Source: Thalassomonas sp. M1454 (GTDB taxonomy: Bacteria; Pseudomonadota; Gammaproteobacteria; Enterobacterales; Alteromonadaceae). From it: a DNA stretch of 64,000 nucleotides. A program made the position numbers and the translations under genes. The notes below the pieces were generated by a model. The model was not told the origin of the DNA. It searched no databases and saw only the letters and a list, made by a program, of their open reading frames with translations. The stretch spans positions 558,001-622,000 of the forward strand of contig NZ_VKDD01000002.1 in the NCBI RefSeq assembly GCF_007097525.1, written 5' to 3'. The stretch's first letter is position 1, and the number at the start of each line of letters is the position of its first letter. Of this stretch, positions 6,806 through 16,701 are shown piece after piece.

Positions 6806-9800
6806 TTGATTTATATTTACCCCGCTAATCGCATGGAAGACTTGCTTACTTTATTTGCTAAAGTTCAGCAAACCTCTACATTACCTGTGCTTGAGCAAGA
6901 GACGGTATTGGTACAAAACCCAGGGATGCAGCATTGGCTTAATATGCAGCAAGCTGAGATTATGGGCATTAGTATGAACGCTAAATTTGTACTGCCGGCG
7001 CAATTTCTTTGGCAACAGCTACGTACCCTTTGCGGCGAAGCAGTGCCAGAACAATCTCCATATTCCCGTGAAGTACTATCATGGCGAATCGATAAGCTTT
7101 TACAGAGTGAGCAGGTCCGCACTAATCATGATTGCCTGCAAGCGACAAATTACTGGTGCAAAAACGGTAATAGCGATGCACTAAAGCGCTTTCAACTTGC
7201 GGTGCAATTAGCCGATTTATACGAGCAATATTTAATTTACCGTCCAACGTGGATAGATGCTTGGGCAAAAGGTGCTAGCGTATCTGAATTTGACCACCAC
7301 GCCAGTGAACAAGGTAAATGGCAAGGGTATATTTGGTACTTATTACAACAAGAGTCGGCTTATAATCCGCTTGAGCTATTTAAAATAGCCCAAGATAATA
7401 TCGAATCTAATAAACATTTACTGCCCAAACGAGTGTCTATTTTTGGCATCAATGCGCTTGCTCCTATGTGGATTGATTTCTTAACCTCTTTATCCGAAGT
7501 AATTGATGTTCACTTTTATCATTTAAACCCATGCTATGAGTATTGGGGCGATATAAAAACCGATAAAGTTAAAGCAAAACAGGGTTATTTAAGTCAAATT
7601 GATAAGTGGCCAGAAGATGCGGTTGAAGATGATAGCGCCAATCCTTTATTGGCTAATTTAGGCCAACAAGGCCGCGAGTTTCTGTCATTGCTTCATAATG
7701 CACCTAATATTGAAATACCTATTTTTGATGAGTTGTTTGACGAACAAGCACTTAATGATGACTTATCAGTAAAACCTAGTGTGCTTAAGCAAGTACAAAA
7801 AGATATCTTAACCTTAGCGGATAAAAGGACTGCGCCAACACCATTTATTGATAACAGCATCATCATTACTTCAGCACATAGTGCATTAAGAGAAGTACAA
7901 GGTTTGCATGATTACCTATTGCACCAATTTAATAATGACTCCTCACTAACTCCTAAAGACGTATTAGTGATGTGTCCACAAATAGAGCAATATGCGCCTT
8001 ATATAGATTCTGTTTTTGTGCGTGGCTGGGAAAATATTGGCGAATCGATACCGCCATTACCATGCTCTATCGCTGATAGGGTGTCTAAAGACTCTGAGCC
8101 ATTAGTTGCTGCCTTTAGTGAGTTGTTATCATTACCGGATAGCCGTTTTAGTGTCAGTCAAATTCTTGGCTTTTTACGCTTATTGCCACTGCAAATGCGC
8201 TTTGGTTTAACCGAAGCTGATATTGAATTGATCAGCGATTGGCTAGATAAAGCTAACATTCATTGGGGCATAGACAGTGAGCATAAAAATAAAGTACTTG
8301 CTAGCAATGATTCAAATCAGCAATTTACGTGGCAACAAGGCTTAGATCGTTTATTACATGGTTTTGCTTACGGCGATGAACACAGCATAGTTAATGATGA
8401 TCTTATGCTACCTTGGGTTGAAGGCAGTAATGCAATTGTCCTTGGCAAGTTGCTATTGCTTTGTGAACAACTTAAAACCATGAATGTTAGTTTTAACACA
8501 GCCAAAACCGCAACACAGTGGCAAGAGACTCTGCAAAAGTTTATTGAACAGTTGTTTTTAGATAATGATGGCGATAATGGTTTATTGATCATTAATCAGG
8601 CGATTGAGTCTTTAGCACTTTATTGTAGCCAAGCCGGTTACAGTGGCGAGATAGATCTTGCGGTTGTGCGCGAGTATTTAAACAGTCATTTTTCTCAGCC
8701 TGATCCTGGCCGGCAGTTTATGATTGGCCAAATTACTTTTTGCTCGATGTTACCTATGCGCTCAATTCCTTTTAAAGTGTTGGCGGTACTTGGTTTAAAT
8801 GATGGTGAGTTCCCAAGGCAAAGACAGCCTTTAGGTTTTGATCTTATGTCGATGACTAAGTTACAAGCAGGGGATAGATCACGTCGCGGTGATGACCGTT
8901 ATTTGTTTTTAGAAGCGTTAATTTCAGCGCGCGATAATCTTTATTTAAGTTATCAAGGCAATGATATTCGTAATAACAATGAACGTCAGCCTTCTATTGT
9001 GCTGCGCGAGTTAATGGATTACTTAACTAATGCTTATCAGTGGGACTTTACGCGCGAGAATAAAAACTCGCAACTTAGGCAGTTACCATTACAAGTATTT
9101 TCTAGTGATAATTTTACCAAAGACACTGCTTATCAAAGCTTTGATCAAAAGTGGCTTGATTTAGGTTTGCTAGCAGCAGAGTTAAATCCTGAGCAAGCAA
9201 AATTAAACGAGTTAGAAATACCCGCTGAGCAGTCACTTAATATCTCTTTAGACCAGCTTAATCGCTTTTTAACAAACCCTGCGCAAGTATTTGCTCAGCA
9301 ACGTTTAAAACTATTCTTTAACAAAGAAGATGAACAACTAACCGATGTTGAACCTTTTACCTTTAATTATCTAGATAAGTACTTATTTCAGCAGCAGATA
9401 TTTGAACATGAAGTTGGCTGTAAAAATACAAACAGCACTACGCTTGAGGCGATAAATCAGCAGGCGTTATTATCGGGTGATTTCCCCGATAATCCAGTAT
9501 TTGCCGATACCTTAGCAACCTGGCAGGCAAGTATGGCTGATTTTTCTGCTGCGGTTATTAATCAAAAGGCGAGCTATTTAACTCAATTGAATCTAACTGC
9601 GCAAGAGATAGAGGTCTTAGAGCAAGATCTTAGTAAGAATTATCAGTTAACCGTCGAGCTCGCAGCGAATAACGAAACGGCTGAAACTCAGCCTTGGTTA
9701 ATTGAGGATAACCTGAGTTTATATACAAATAAGCAACACATTATGCAATTTAGTCAGCGTAATGCCAGCGTTAAGGCTAAAGATTTAACCGGCTTATACC

Positions 9801-10306
9801 TTAAGCATCTTCTGGTTTGTAGCCTTTACCCGCAAAGTGAAGTAAGCAGTATTGGCTTTTTTATTAAAGAAGCAAGTAGTAAAACAGTTGCTAAGTTACA
9901 AACGGTAAGTTTTGGCTTTATCGAAGATGCACAAACAAAACTAAACACTATTTTAGCCCATTATCAAAGCAACTTACTTGCCCCTAAATTGCTCAATAGT
10001 GATATTGCCAAAACACTACTGTGGAAATTTAGTCGTGGAGCAGGCATGTATATTGATGATGATATAAGTCAGAGTGAGTTTGAGCAGATGTGGCGCAGTG
10101 ATGACTACAATGCTGGGATAAACAGCGATCCTTACCTTAGTTACTTTTGGCCTGATTGCCCACAAATATCCGAATATCAAGCGGATATAAGAGAGCTTTA
10201 TCAGGGGCTTTTCAAAAATTTGAGTATGAATGAGCAAGAGCTGTCGGCTTTATTAGATGTAATAGCTGCTACAAGGCACTCTGAGGAGCCTAGTCATGAG
10301 TCTTAA
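6806..10306 (+). CDS. recC: exodeoxyribonuclease V gamma subunit RecC
   Basis: RecC is the Chi-recognition and scaffold subunit of the RecBCD helicase-nuclease that processes double-strand breaks. The 1166-residue protein begins IYIYPANRMEDLLTLF, matching the conserved RecC opening (x-Y-x-S/A-N-R-x-x-x-L), which supports the TTG at 6806 although it is a weak start; the next in-frame ATG at 6833 would remove this motif. Later motifs include NPGMQHWLNMQQA, SAHSALREVQGLHDYLL and LGLNDGEFPRQRQP, all characteristic. recB follows with an 11-base overlap. The order recC-recB-recD without the ptrA protease gene differs from E. coli. No SOS box was seen upstream. Confidence 0.95.
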   Translation: MIYIYPANRMEDLLTLFAKVQQTSTLPVLEQETVLVQNPGMQHWLNMQQAEIMGISMNAKFVLPAQFLWQQLRTLCGEAVPEQSPYSREVLSWRIDKLLQSEQVRTNHDCLQATNYWCKNGNSDALKRFQLAVQLADLYEQYLIYRPTWIDAWAKGASVSEFDHHASEQGKWQGYIWYLLQQESAYNPLELFKIAQDNIESNKHLLPKRVSIFGINALAPMWIDFLTSLSEVIDVHFYHLNPCYEYWGDIKTDKVKAKQGYLSQIDKWPEDAVEDDSANPLLANLGQQGREFLSLLHNAPNIEIPIFDELFDEQALNDDLSVKPSVLKQVQKDILTLADKRTAPTPFIDNSIIITSAHSALREVQGLHDYLLHQFNNDSSLTPKDVLVMCPQIEQYAPYIDSVFVRGWENIGESIPPLPCSIADRVSKDSEPLVAAFSELLSLPDSRFSVSQILGFLRLLPLQMRFGLTEADIELISDWLDKANIHWGIDSEHKNKVLASNDSNQQFTWQQGLDRLLHGFAYGDEHSIVNDDLMLPWVEGSNAIVLGKLLLLCEQLKTMNVSFNTAKTATQWQETLQKFIEQLFLDNDGDNGLLIINQAIESLALYCSQAGYSGEIDLAVVREYLNSHFSQPDPGRQFMIGQITFCSMLPMRSIPFKVLAVLGLNDGEFPRQRQPLGFDLMSMTKLQAGDRSRRGDDRYLFLEALISARDNLYLSYQGNDIRNNNERQPSIVLRELMDYLTNAYQWDFTRENKNSQLRQLPLQVFSSDNFTKDTAYQSFDQKWLDLGLLAAELNPEQAKLNELEIPAEQSLNISLDQLNRFLTNPAQVFAQQRLKLFFNKEDEQLTDVEPFTFNYLDKYLFQQQIFEHEVGCKNTNSTTLEAINQQALLSGDFPDNPVFADTLATWQASMADFSAAVINQKASYLTQLNLTAQEIEVLEQDLSKNYQLTVELAANNETAETQPWLIEDNLSLYTNKQHIMQFSQRNASVKAKDLTGLYLKHLLVCSLYPQSEVSSIGFFIKEASSKTVAKLQTVSFGFIEDAQTKLNTILAHYQSNLLAPKLLNSDIAKTLLWKFSRGAGMYIDDDISQSEFEQMWRSDDYNAGINSDPYLSYFWPDCPQISEYQADIRELYQGLFKNLSMNEQELSALLDVIAATRHSEEPSHES

Positions 10307-13300
10307 TAATATCTCTAATAACGCAGATAGCGCTAAAGAGCAGCCCGCTAAGCCTTTACAAGCACAGCTATTGCCCCTTTACGGTAAACATTTAATAGAA
10401 GCGAGTGCTGGTACGGGGAAAACTTACAATATTACTCGTATTTATTTACGCATGTTGTTAGAGCGTAAAATTAGTACTGAAAATATTTTAGTGATGACAT
10501 TCACTAAAGCCGCTACTGAGGAGATCAGAGGCCGCATTGATGAGTTTTTAAGAAATACTCTGGCTAATTGGAGTGAACTCACGAAAAATGAAAACGATGA
10601 ATTCTTTTATTTACTTGGCCAAAAGGTAACAGCAACAGAAGCTAAAGTACTGATCAAAAGTGCATTACTTAATTTAGATGAAGCCGCTATTTATACCATT
10701 CATGGCTTTTGTAAAAGAGTGCTTTCACAACAAGCGTTTGCTTCAGGTATGAATTTTAATGCGAAAATGGAAGCAGACGACAATGAAATTGTTGAGCAAG
10801 CAACGCAAGATTATTATCGCTTATTAGCGCAAAGCGAAGATGTTGATCGCTATAAAATGTTTGTAGAGTATTGGCCAACACCCGATGATTTTATCTCTAA
10901 ATTTAAAAGCTTACTCTATGATGAGCACTTACCGAACATCACCAATGAACAAAGTCTAATTCGATCTTTTGCGGCACTTGCTACTAAGGCTAAACAAGAT
11001 ATTTTAAGTGCAGAAGCATTAATTTATAGTGAGTTAATTGATAATAAAAAAGGTAAGACAAGGGAGACTCGCGTTGCTGAATTTGAACAACTGATGATTG
11101 ATTTAACCGAGCTGTCTTTAGCTAACTTTAGTGTTGAACAACTCGAGCAATCTAGCTTTGATTTTAAGTTTATTAACGGCCCTCGTTATAAAACGTCTGC
11201 AGATAAAGACAAGCTTAAAGTTTCGTTTGCAGCTTGTGAACAATTAGCTAAAAAACTCAAAGGTATCGGTAACGCGTTACCAAAAATAGCAAGTTATGAA
11301 CTTGTTGTCGAGGCCGTAAAAGCTATAAAAAACAAAGTATTTGAGCAAAAGTCGTTATTGAGCATGTTAAACTTTGATGATTTGATCTCAAACCTTGAAC
11401 GGGCGTTAATAAACGAGCAAAAAAGCGATGATAAGCCACTTACTAATGCTTTAATTGAGCAATATCCTATTGCCCTAATTGATGAGTTTCAAGATACTGA
11501 CCAAAAACAATTTAGTATTTTACGCCAGCTTTATTTTAGCTCTGAACAAGGGCTAAATGATGAACATAAAAATACCGCTTTGTATTTAATTGGCGATCCA
11601 AAACAAGCTATTTATGGCTTTCGCGGTGGAGATATTTTTACCTATTTAAGCGCCGGTAAAAAAGTAGATCAACAATGGATGATGGATACCAACTGGCGCT
11701 CTGCTAGTAATATGATAGCGGGTTACAATCAGCTGTTTTACGGACAAGCAACTGCCCAGCATTCAGAGCTAGAAAATCAAATAAGCGATGTTGATGTATT
11801 TGGTTTTGGTATTAACTATTTACCAGTTAAACCGTCACCTGTGGCAGATAAAGAGCAACTGGTAGAACAAAGTAGTGAGCACAACTTTAAAGCTCTACAG
11901 TTTATTGATTTTAACGCGCCTGATGATTATCTACACCATGGATACATTAAAAACGATTATCGAGCAGCAATCGCCGATTGGATTGCTGGCGAAATTAGTC
12001 GTTTACTAACAAGTACTCAATTAGTTAACGCTGATAGCGCTAACTTAGTTAAAGCCGGTGATATTGCTATTTTAGTACGTGATGGCCGTGAAGCCGATGT
12101 AATAAAAACAGGGCTAAATAAGCTTGGTTTAGCTAGCGTTTATAAGTCACAAAAGTCAAAATTATTTGCCAGTGATATCGCCAAAGACTTTGTTGTAGTC
12201 CTTAATGCCATTATTAACGCTGAAGATGACAGAGCATTTATAACTGCACTTGCCGGCCCTTATTTTGCTTTTAACAGTGAACGTTTATTTAAAGTGCAAA
12301 ATGATGAACGCGAATGGGAAGATTTACGTAACCAGTTTAACCAATTAGGGCTAACTTGGTTTAAACGTGGTTTTATGGCAATGGCGCTTAATCTGTTGCA
12401 TAACCATTACCCTGGTGCACTTAAAGATAATGAAAGAAAGTTAACCAATATCATTCATCTGTTTGAAGTATTACAAACTACTAGCCAGCGTTTAAAACAA
12501 CCGCAAGAGCTGTTAGCGTATTTAGTTGAACAATGTCAAAACCCGGCGCAAAGTGAGGCTGAGCTGCGTTTAGAAAGTGATGCTGATCTTATTCAAATTA
12601 TTACTCAACATGGCTCTAAAGGTCTTGAATACCCTATAGTGTTTGTACCTTTTGCCACTAGCCATAAAAACCCAGTTAAATTTGCCAAGGTTGATAAAGA
12701 AGTGCTGCGCTATCACGATGATGAAGGCGAGCTGAAAGTACATTTAGGTGAAAATGATGATGGTCGAGCTCGCATGGCAAGTGAAGGCTATGCTGAAGAC
12801 ATACGTTTATTGTATGTAGCTATCACTCGAGCGAAACATAGATGTTATTTAGCTTGTTATAAATCGCAAGATTATCACTTATCTCCTCTAGGGCAAACCC
12901 TCAAGATGCCAGTTAAAGGTGACTTTACTCAAGCTCTACAGCCGTTAATTGACGCTGCACCCAGTGCCATTGCCGTACACACTCTACAAGGCGATGAATT
13001 TACTGGCATAGCGTATGTAGCTAAGCAAAGTGAAGAAGAGCATAGTTGCGCTGATTTTAAAGGCAAAATTGAACGCGACTGGTGGTTAAGCTCTTTCTCG
13101 GCTTTAACTCGCAATATTATTCATGGTGGTAAAACAGAGCGAGATAGGGATATCGATTTAGTTAATTTGGCAGCGCCACTTAAAAAAGATGTAATACGTT
13201 TTGCCTTTGAAAAGGGCGCTCGCACCGGTAATTTATTACATGATATTTTTGAGAGAATTGATTTTACTAATCCTAATTGGCAACAACATGCCATGGTTAA

Positions 13301-14012
13301 TTTAACTAAGTTTGGCTCGTTACCAGAAAATTTTAGCTCTGAAGATGTCTTTGCTTGGTTAAATGATACCTTGCAGGCTCCTTTGAATAACCAAGGCCTA
13401 GCATTAAACACACTTAGTCAAAGTGCAACGCTACGAGAAGCTGAATTTTACTTTCCTATGGAGCATGTTGATGTTGTACGCTTGAAAAAGGTTTTACAAC
13501 AATTTAGGCAATCGCTTTGTCAGCAAGGGCTGTTAAGTAAGGCTCAGTTAGCGCAAGTTAATCATGATTTACCTGCTTTTGGGCACTTAAAAGGTATGAT
13601 GCATGGCTTTATCGATTTGATCTTTGTTGATAGTGGCAAATACTTTGTCAGTGACTATAAATCTAGCCATTTAGGTGATGATTTTGCTAATTATAGCCCG
13701 GAGTCTTTAGCTGAGCATGTAGTCGCTAATTTTTATGACTTACAATTTCTGATTTATTCATTGGCATTGCACCGCTATTTGCAAACTCGAATTGATGATT
13801 ATGCTATAGAGAGCCACTTTGGTGGTGTTTATTATTTATATTTACGTGGCATGACATCAAATAATCAAGGTGTTAATAATGCAAATGAAGCCCGTTATTA
13901 TGGGGTTTTCTACCAAAGCTTAACCAAGGATATACTCGAGCAGCTTGATGCTATTTTCTCTGGCGTAACAACCTCAAATAGCTTTGATGCTGCTGGAGCT
14001 AATAATGAGTAA
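10296..14012 (+). CDS. recB: exodeoxyribonuclease V beta subunit RecB
   Basis: RecB carries the 3'-5' helicase motor and the single nuclease site of RecBCD. The 1238-residue protein has Walker A ASAGTGKT at about 36-43, the UvrD-type motif DEFQDTD, GDPKQAIYGFRGGD, ITQHGSKGLEYPIVF and YVAITRAKHR in order. The C-terminal nuclease domain keeps GNLLHDIFE, GFIDLIF and VSDYKSSHLG, corresponding to the His, Asp and Asp-Tyr-Lys catalytic residues. It overlaps recC by 11 bases and recD by 8 bases, indicating translational coupling. Length is slightly above E. coli RecB (1180). Confidence 0.96.
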   Translation: MSLNNISNNADSAKEQPAKPLQAQLLPLYGKHLIEASAGTGKTYNITRIYLRMLLERKISTENILVMTFTKAATEEIRGRIDEFLRNTLANWSELTKNENDEFFYLLGQKVTATEAKVLIKSALLNLDEAAIYTIHGFCKRVLSQQAFASGMNFNAKMEADDNEIVEQATQDYYRLLAQSEDVDRYKMFVEYWPTPDDFISKFKSLLYDEHLPNITNEQSLIRSFAALATKAKQDILSAEALIYSELIDNKKGKTRETRVAEFEQLMIDLTELSLANFSVEQLEQSSFDFKFINGPRYKTSADKDKLKVSFAACEQLAKKLKGIGNALPKIASYELVVEAVKAIKNKVFEQKSLLSMLNFDDLISNLERALINEQKSDDKPLTNALIEQYPIALIDEFQDTDQKQFSILRQLYFSSEQGLNDEHKNTALYLIGDPKQAIYGFRGGDIFTYLSAGKKVDQQWMMDTNWRSASNMIAGYNQLFYGQATAQHSELENQISDVDVFGFGINYLPVKPSPVADKEQLVEQSSEHNFKALQFIDFNAPDDYLHHGYIKNDYRAAIADWIAGEISRLLTSTQLVNADSANLVKAGDIAILVRDGREADVIKTGLNKLGLASVYKSQKSKLFASDIAKDFVVVLNAIINAEDDRAFITALAGPYFAFNSERLFKVQNDEREWEDLRNQFNQLGLTWFKRGFMAMALNLLHNHYPGALKDNERKLTNIIHLFEVLQTTSQRLKQPQELLAYLVEQCQNPAQSEAELRLESDADLIQIITQHGSKGLEYPIVFVPFATSHKNPVKFAKVDKEVLRYHDDEGELKVHLGENDDGRARMASEGYAEDIRLLYVAITRAKHRCYLACYKSQDYHLSPLGQTLKMPVKGDFTQALQPLIDAAPSAIAVHTLQGDEFTGIAYVAKQSEEEHSCADFKGKIERDWWLSSFSALTRNIIHGGKTERDRDIDLVNLAAPLKKDVIRFAFEKGARTGNLLHDIFERIDFTNPNWQQHAMVNLTKFGSLPENFSSEDVFAWLNDTLQAPLNNQGLALNTLSQSATLREAEFYFPMEHVDVVRLKKVLQQFRQSLCQQGLLSKAQLAQVNHDLPAFGHLKGMMHGFIDLIFVDSGKYFVSDYKSSHLGDDFANYSPESLAEHVVANFYDLQFLIYSLALHRYLQTRIDDYAIESHFGGVYYLYLRGMTSNNQGVNNANEARYYGVFYQSLTKDILEQLDAIFSGVTTSNSFDAAGANNE

Positions 14013-15912
14013 TTTAGATAATATGTTGGTTTATAAAAACTTCAACGATGCACAGCAAGCACTATCAGGTATTGAAGCAATTGATTATTATTTGGCGCAA
14101 TCTGTTATAAAACAATGCCCTGTACGGCTAAATGAAAAAGATACCTGTGTTTTATTTCATCTTGTTTTAGCACTAAGCGAAAGTCAGCGTAATGGCCATA
14201 GTTGTTTAGATCTTGCCGTAATTGCTAATAATACGCTATGGCAAGAAGAGGATAGCGACATTAACCAAGGTAGGGCATTAGCATCTGCTAGTGAAAACTT
14301 AAAGCTTGCATCAGGGTTCCTTTTTCCTGATTTAACCTGTTTATTAGAATTATTAACGTCTTATTTTGCTGATGTTAACAGTGAGCAAGCTATGATTGTT
14401 TTAGAGTTTGAACACTTGTATCTGCGTCGCTATTGGTTGTTTGAACAGCAACTCGCTTGTTTTATCAATGATAAAATAAAGCAAGTAAATCGTGCTGACA
14501 TAGCCAAAACAAACGAGATTATCAACCATTTATTTGGCAACCTTGATGCAAACATTGATTGGCAGTTGATTAGTGTGGCTAATGCATTAAATAAAAACTT
14601 TGCCATTATTGCTGGCGGCCCTGGTACTGGTAAAACCTATACCGTAACTAAACTCTTAGCTGGGTTGTTAATGCAACAGCCAACGGCCAATATTGCTATG
14701 GTGGCGCCAACAGGTAAGGCTTCTCAGCGCTTAACTGAGTCAATTGTAGCTGCAGTAAACTCGTTTAAAGACAATGGCGATATAAATCCAGATATTTTAG
14801 ATTTGATCCCAAGTACGGCCTCAACCATACATAGATTGCTTGGGGTTATAAAAAATAGCCCGAACTTTAGACATGATCAACACAATAAACTGAACTGCGA
14901 TGTGTTACTTATTGATGAAGTATCAATGGTTGATTTACCAATGATGACTCGTATCTTTAGAGCACTACCTACACACGCTAAGGTCATATTGTTAGGCGAT
15001 GCTGACCAATTGCCATCGGTTGCTACCGGTAGTGTTTTAGCAGACCTTGCTCCTTGGCCAACAACGCAATACAGCCTAGCTAATAAAAGTTTTATTGAAC
15101 AAGTTAGCAGTCAGCAATTACCTGATTTTGAGCAAGCCCTTAGTGTTGATTATTTAACTTACCTAACCTTTAGTAGACGTTTCTCTGGCGAGGGAGGTAT
15201 TGGTAAAATTGCTAAGTTAGTCATTGCAGGTGAGGCTGAGCAGTCTTGGCAGCTTTTAAATGAGCAAGGCAACCAAGAGCTAAGCTTCGTTGATAACAAA
15301 ACATTAGATGATTATGTAAAACAACTTACCAATGATTATTATGCGCCTATATTTGAGGCAAATTCGGTTGCTACAGCATTTGACGTCTTAGAAAATTTCC
15401 GTATTCTTGCGCCTAGCCGCGAAGGTGAATACGGTTTAGAAAATTTAAACAACTTAGTTGAACAGCAACTAGCCAAACAAAATTGCATTTCGGCTAATAG
15501 TGAACTTTATCACGGCAAGCCTATCATGATCAGCCAGAATCATTATGGTGTTGGCTTGTTTAACGGCGATATTGGTTTGCTGTTTAAAGATGACACAGGT
15601 CGCTTAATGGCTTACTTTGCTGATGGTGATTCATATCGAGCACTATCTATTGCGCGTTTACCTAGCTTTGAAACGGTTTACGCGATGACAATTCATAAAA
15701 CCCAAGGCTCAGAGTTTAATAATGTCGCTTTAATACTACCCAATACAGGTAATAATCGTTTATTATCTCGCGAGCTTATATATACCGGTATTACCAGAGC
15801 AAAAAGCCATCTACAAATATTTACTGGTAAAGATGTGTGGTACAACGGTGTTAAAACCAAAGTCTCAAGGGCATCAGGTTTAACAAAACGATTATTTAAC
15901 TCATTAAAATAG
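14005..15912 (+). CDS. recD: exodeoxyribonuclease V alpha subunit RecD
   Basis: RecD is the 5'-3' helicase of RecBCD. From ATG at 14005 the protein has 635 residues; a GGAG ribosome site at 13995-13998 precedes this ATG, so I preferred it over the in-frame ATG at 13984, which is seven codons longer. Motifs: Walker A GGPGTGKTYTV near 204-214, LLIDEVSMVDLPMM, LGDADQLPSVATGSVLADL, and the C-terminal TIHKTQGSEFNNVALILP and YTGITRAKSHL, all SF1B helicase features. The gene overlaps the recB stop. It completes the operon, and a DUF3087 gene follows after 48 bases. Confidence 0.95.
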   Translation: MSNLDNMLVYKNFNDAQQALSGIEAIDYYLAQSVIKQCPVRLNEKDTCVLFHLVLALSESQRNGHSCLDLAVIANNTLWQEEDSDINQGRALASASENLKLASGFLFPDLTCLLELLTSYFADVNSEQAMIVLEFEHLYLRRYWLFEQQLACFINDKIKQVNRADIAKTNEIINHLFGNLDANIDWQLISVANALNKNFAIIAGGPGTGKTYTVTKLLAGLLMQQPTANIAMVAPTGKASQRLTESIVAAVNSFKDNGDINPDILDLIPSTASTIHRLLGVIKNSPNFRHDQHNKLNCDVLLIDEVSMVDLPMMTRIFRALPTHAKVILLGDADQLPSVATGSVLADLAPWPTTQYSLANKSFIEQVSSQQLPDFEQALSVDYLTYLTFSRRFSGEGGIGKIAKLVIAGEAEQSWQLLNEQGNQELSFVDNKTLDDYVKQLTNDYYAPIFEANSVATAFDVLENFRILAPSREGEYGLENLNNLVEQQLAKQNCISANSELYHGKPIMISQNHYGVGLFNGDIGLLFKDDTGRLMAYFADGDSYRALSIARLPSFETVYAMTIHKTQGSEFNNVALILPNTGNNRLLSRELIYTGITRAKSHLQIFTGKDVWYNGVKTKVSRASGLTKRLFNSLK

Positions 15913-15960
15913 TCGAATTTTAAGGTTAGTTTTAATGTTCTATCAGTTATTAGGAAAAAA

Positions 15961-16470
15961 ATGAAATTACAACAAATCGACAAAGCTCGTTATCGTAAGC
16001 ATTTTAATGTGGTTATCGTCGCTTTTATTGCAAGCTTTATGGTTTTAGCCGTACTTTTAGGGCAATTGTTTATTAGCTTATTTAGCTCACCGGAAGCAGA
16101 TAACTTTTGGTTTAATTTTTCAGGTGTAGGTGTCGCTTTTATTATTGTACTTTCATTAGTAAACCACTTTAAAAATCATATCTTTATGAGTGAGGTGTTA
16201 TACGTATGGGAGTTAAAGAAACAAATTAATTATATTCACCGCAAACTGGCAAAAGTAAAAAAAATAGCCTTTGATCAGCAAGATGTAAATGCGCTAATAA
16301 TTTTGAGTTTTTACTATCAAGCATGTAGTCAACTTTATCATTTAGATGATAACACCATCACTGTTTCATCATTAAATATTGAAAAGCAAAAGCTCGAGGA
16401 GCTTATCAATAAATATAATCTTACAATTAATGTTGATCTTTATGAGCAAGCTTTAATTCAAGCTATTTAG
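15961..16470 (+). CDS. DUF3087-family membrane protein
   Basis: A 169-residue protein beginning MKLQQIDKARYRKHFN, with two membrane segments at about 20-43 and 55-72, then a cytosolic helical part (YVWELKKQINYIHRKLAKVKK...). This agrees with DUF3087 as I remember it from Vibrio and Shewanella genomes; function unknown. A TTAGGAAAAAA ribosome site precedes the ATG. The 48-base gap after recD suggests possible readthrough from the recCBD operon. A long hairpin follows at 16490-16530. Confidence 0.7.
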   Translation: MKLQQIDKARYRKHFNVVIVAFIASFMVLAVLLGQLFISLFSSPEADNFWFNFSGVGVAFIIVLSLVNHFKNHIFMSEVLYVWELKKQINYIHRKLAKVKKIAFDQQDVNALIILSFYYQACSQLYHLDDNTITVSSLNIEKQKLEELINKYNLTINVDLYEQALIQAI

Positions 16471-16489
16471 ATTAACTAATTGAAACTGT

Positions 16490-16530
16490 AGGTATTATTA
16501 ATTTTTTCACTAAAAAAGTTAATAATACCT
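16490..16530. terminator. long AT-rich hairpin after the recCBD-DUF3087 genes
   Basis: AGGTATTATTAA (16490-16501) pairs with TTAATAATACCT (16519-16530), and the loop itself holds TTTTTT and AAAAAA around CACT, extending the stem to about 18 pairs with one bulged G. There is no clean T-run after it, so it is a probable but not certain intrinsic terminator. Confidence 0.5.
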
Positions 16531-16701
16531 TTCATTACTTTGCCCACTTTCAATGGCGTTCGCCCAAAAATTCACTAAACTTATTTAGTAATCAAAAAAT
16601 GATTTTCAGCATCCATAATAATAACAATCGTTCATAGCGGCCTTATTTTAGCCTTATTGAAATAAGCTCGTTTGCTCTTAAGAAACGCTAAAGGAATTCT
16701 T

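Noticed and set aside
13984-14004. Upstream ATG of recD, seven codons longer
   Set aside because: The ribosome site GGAG at 13995-13998 lies inside this stretch and fits ATG 14005.
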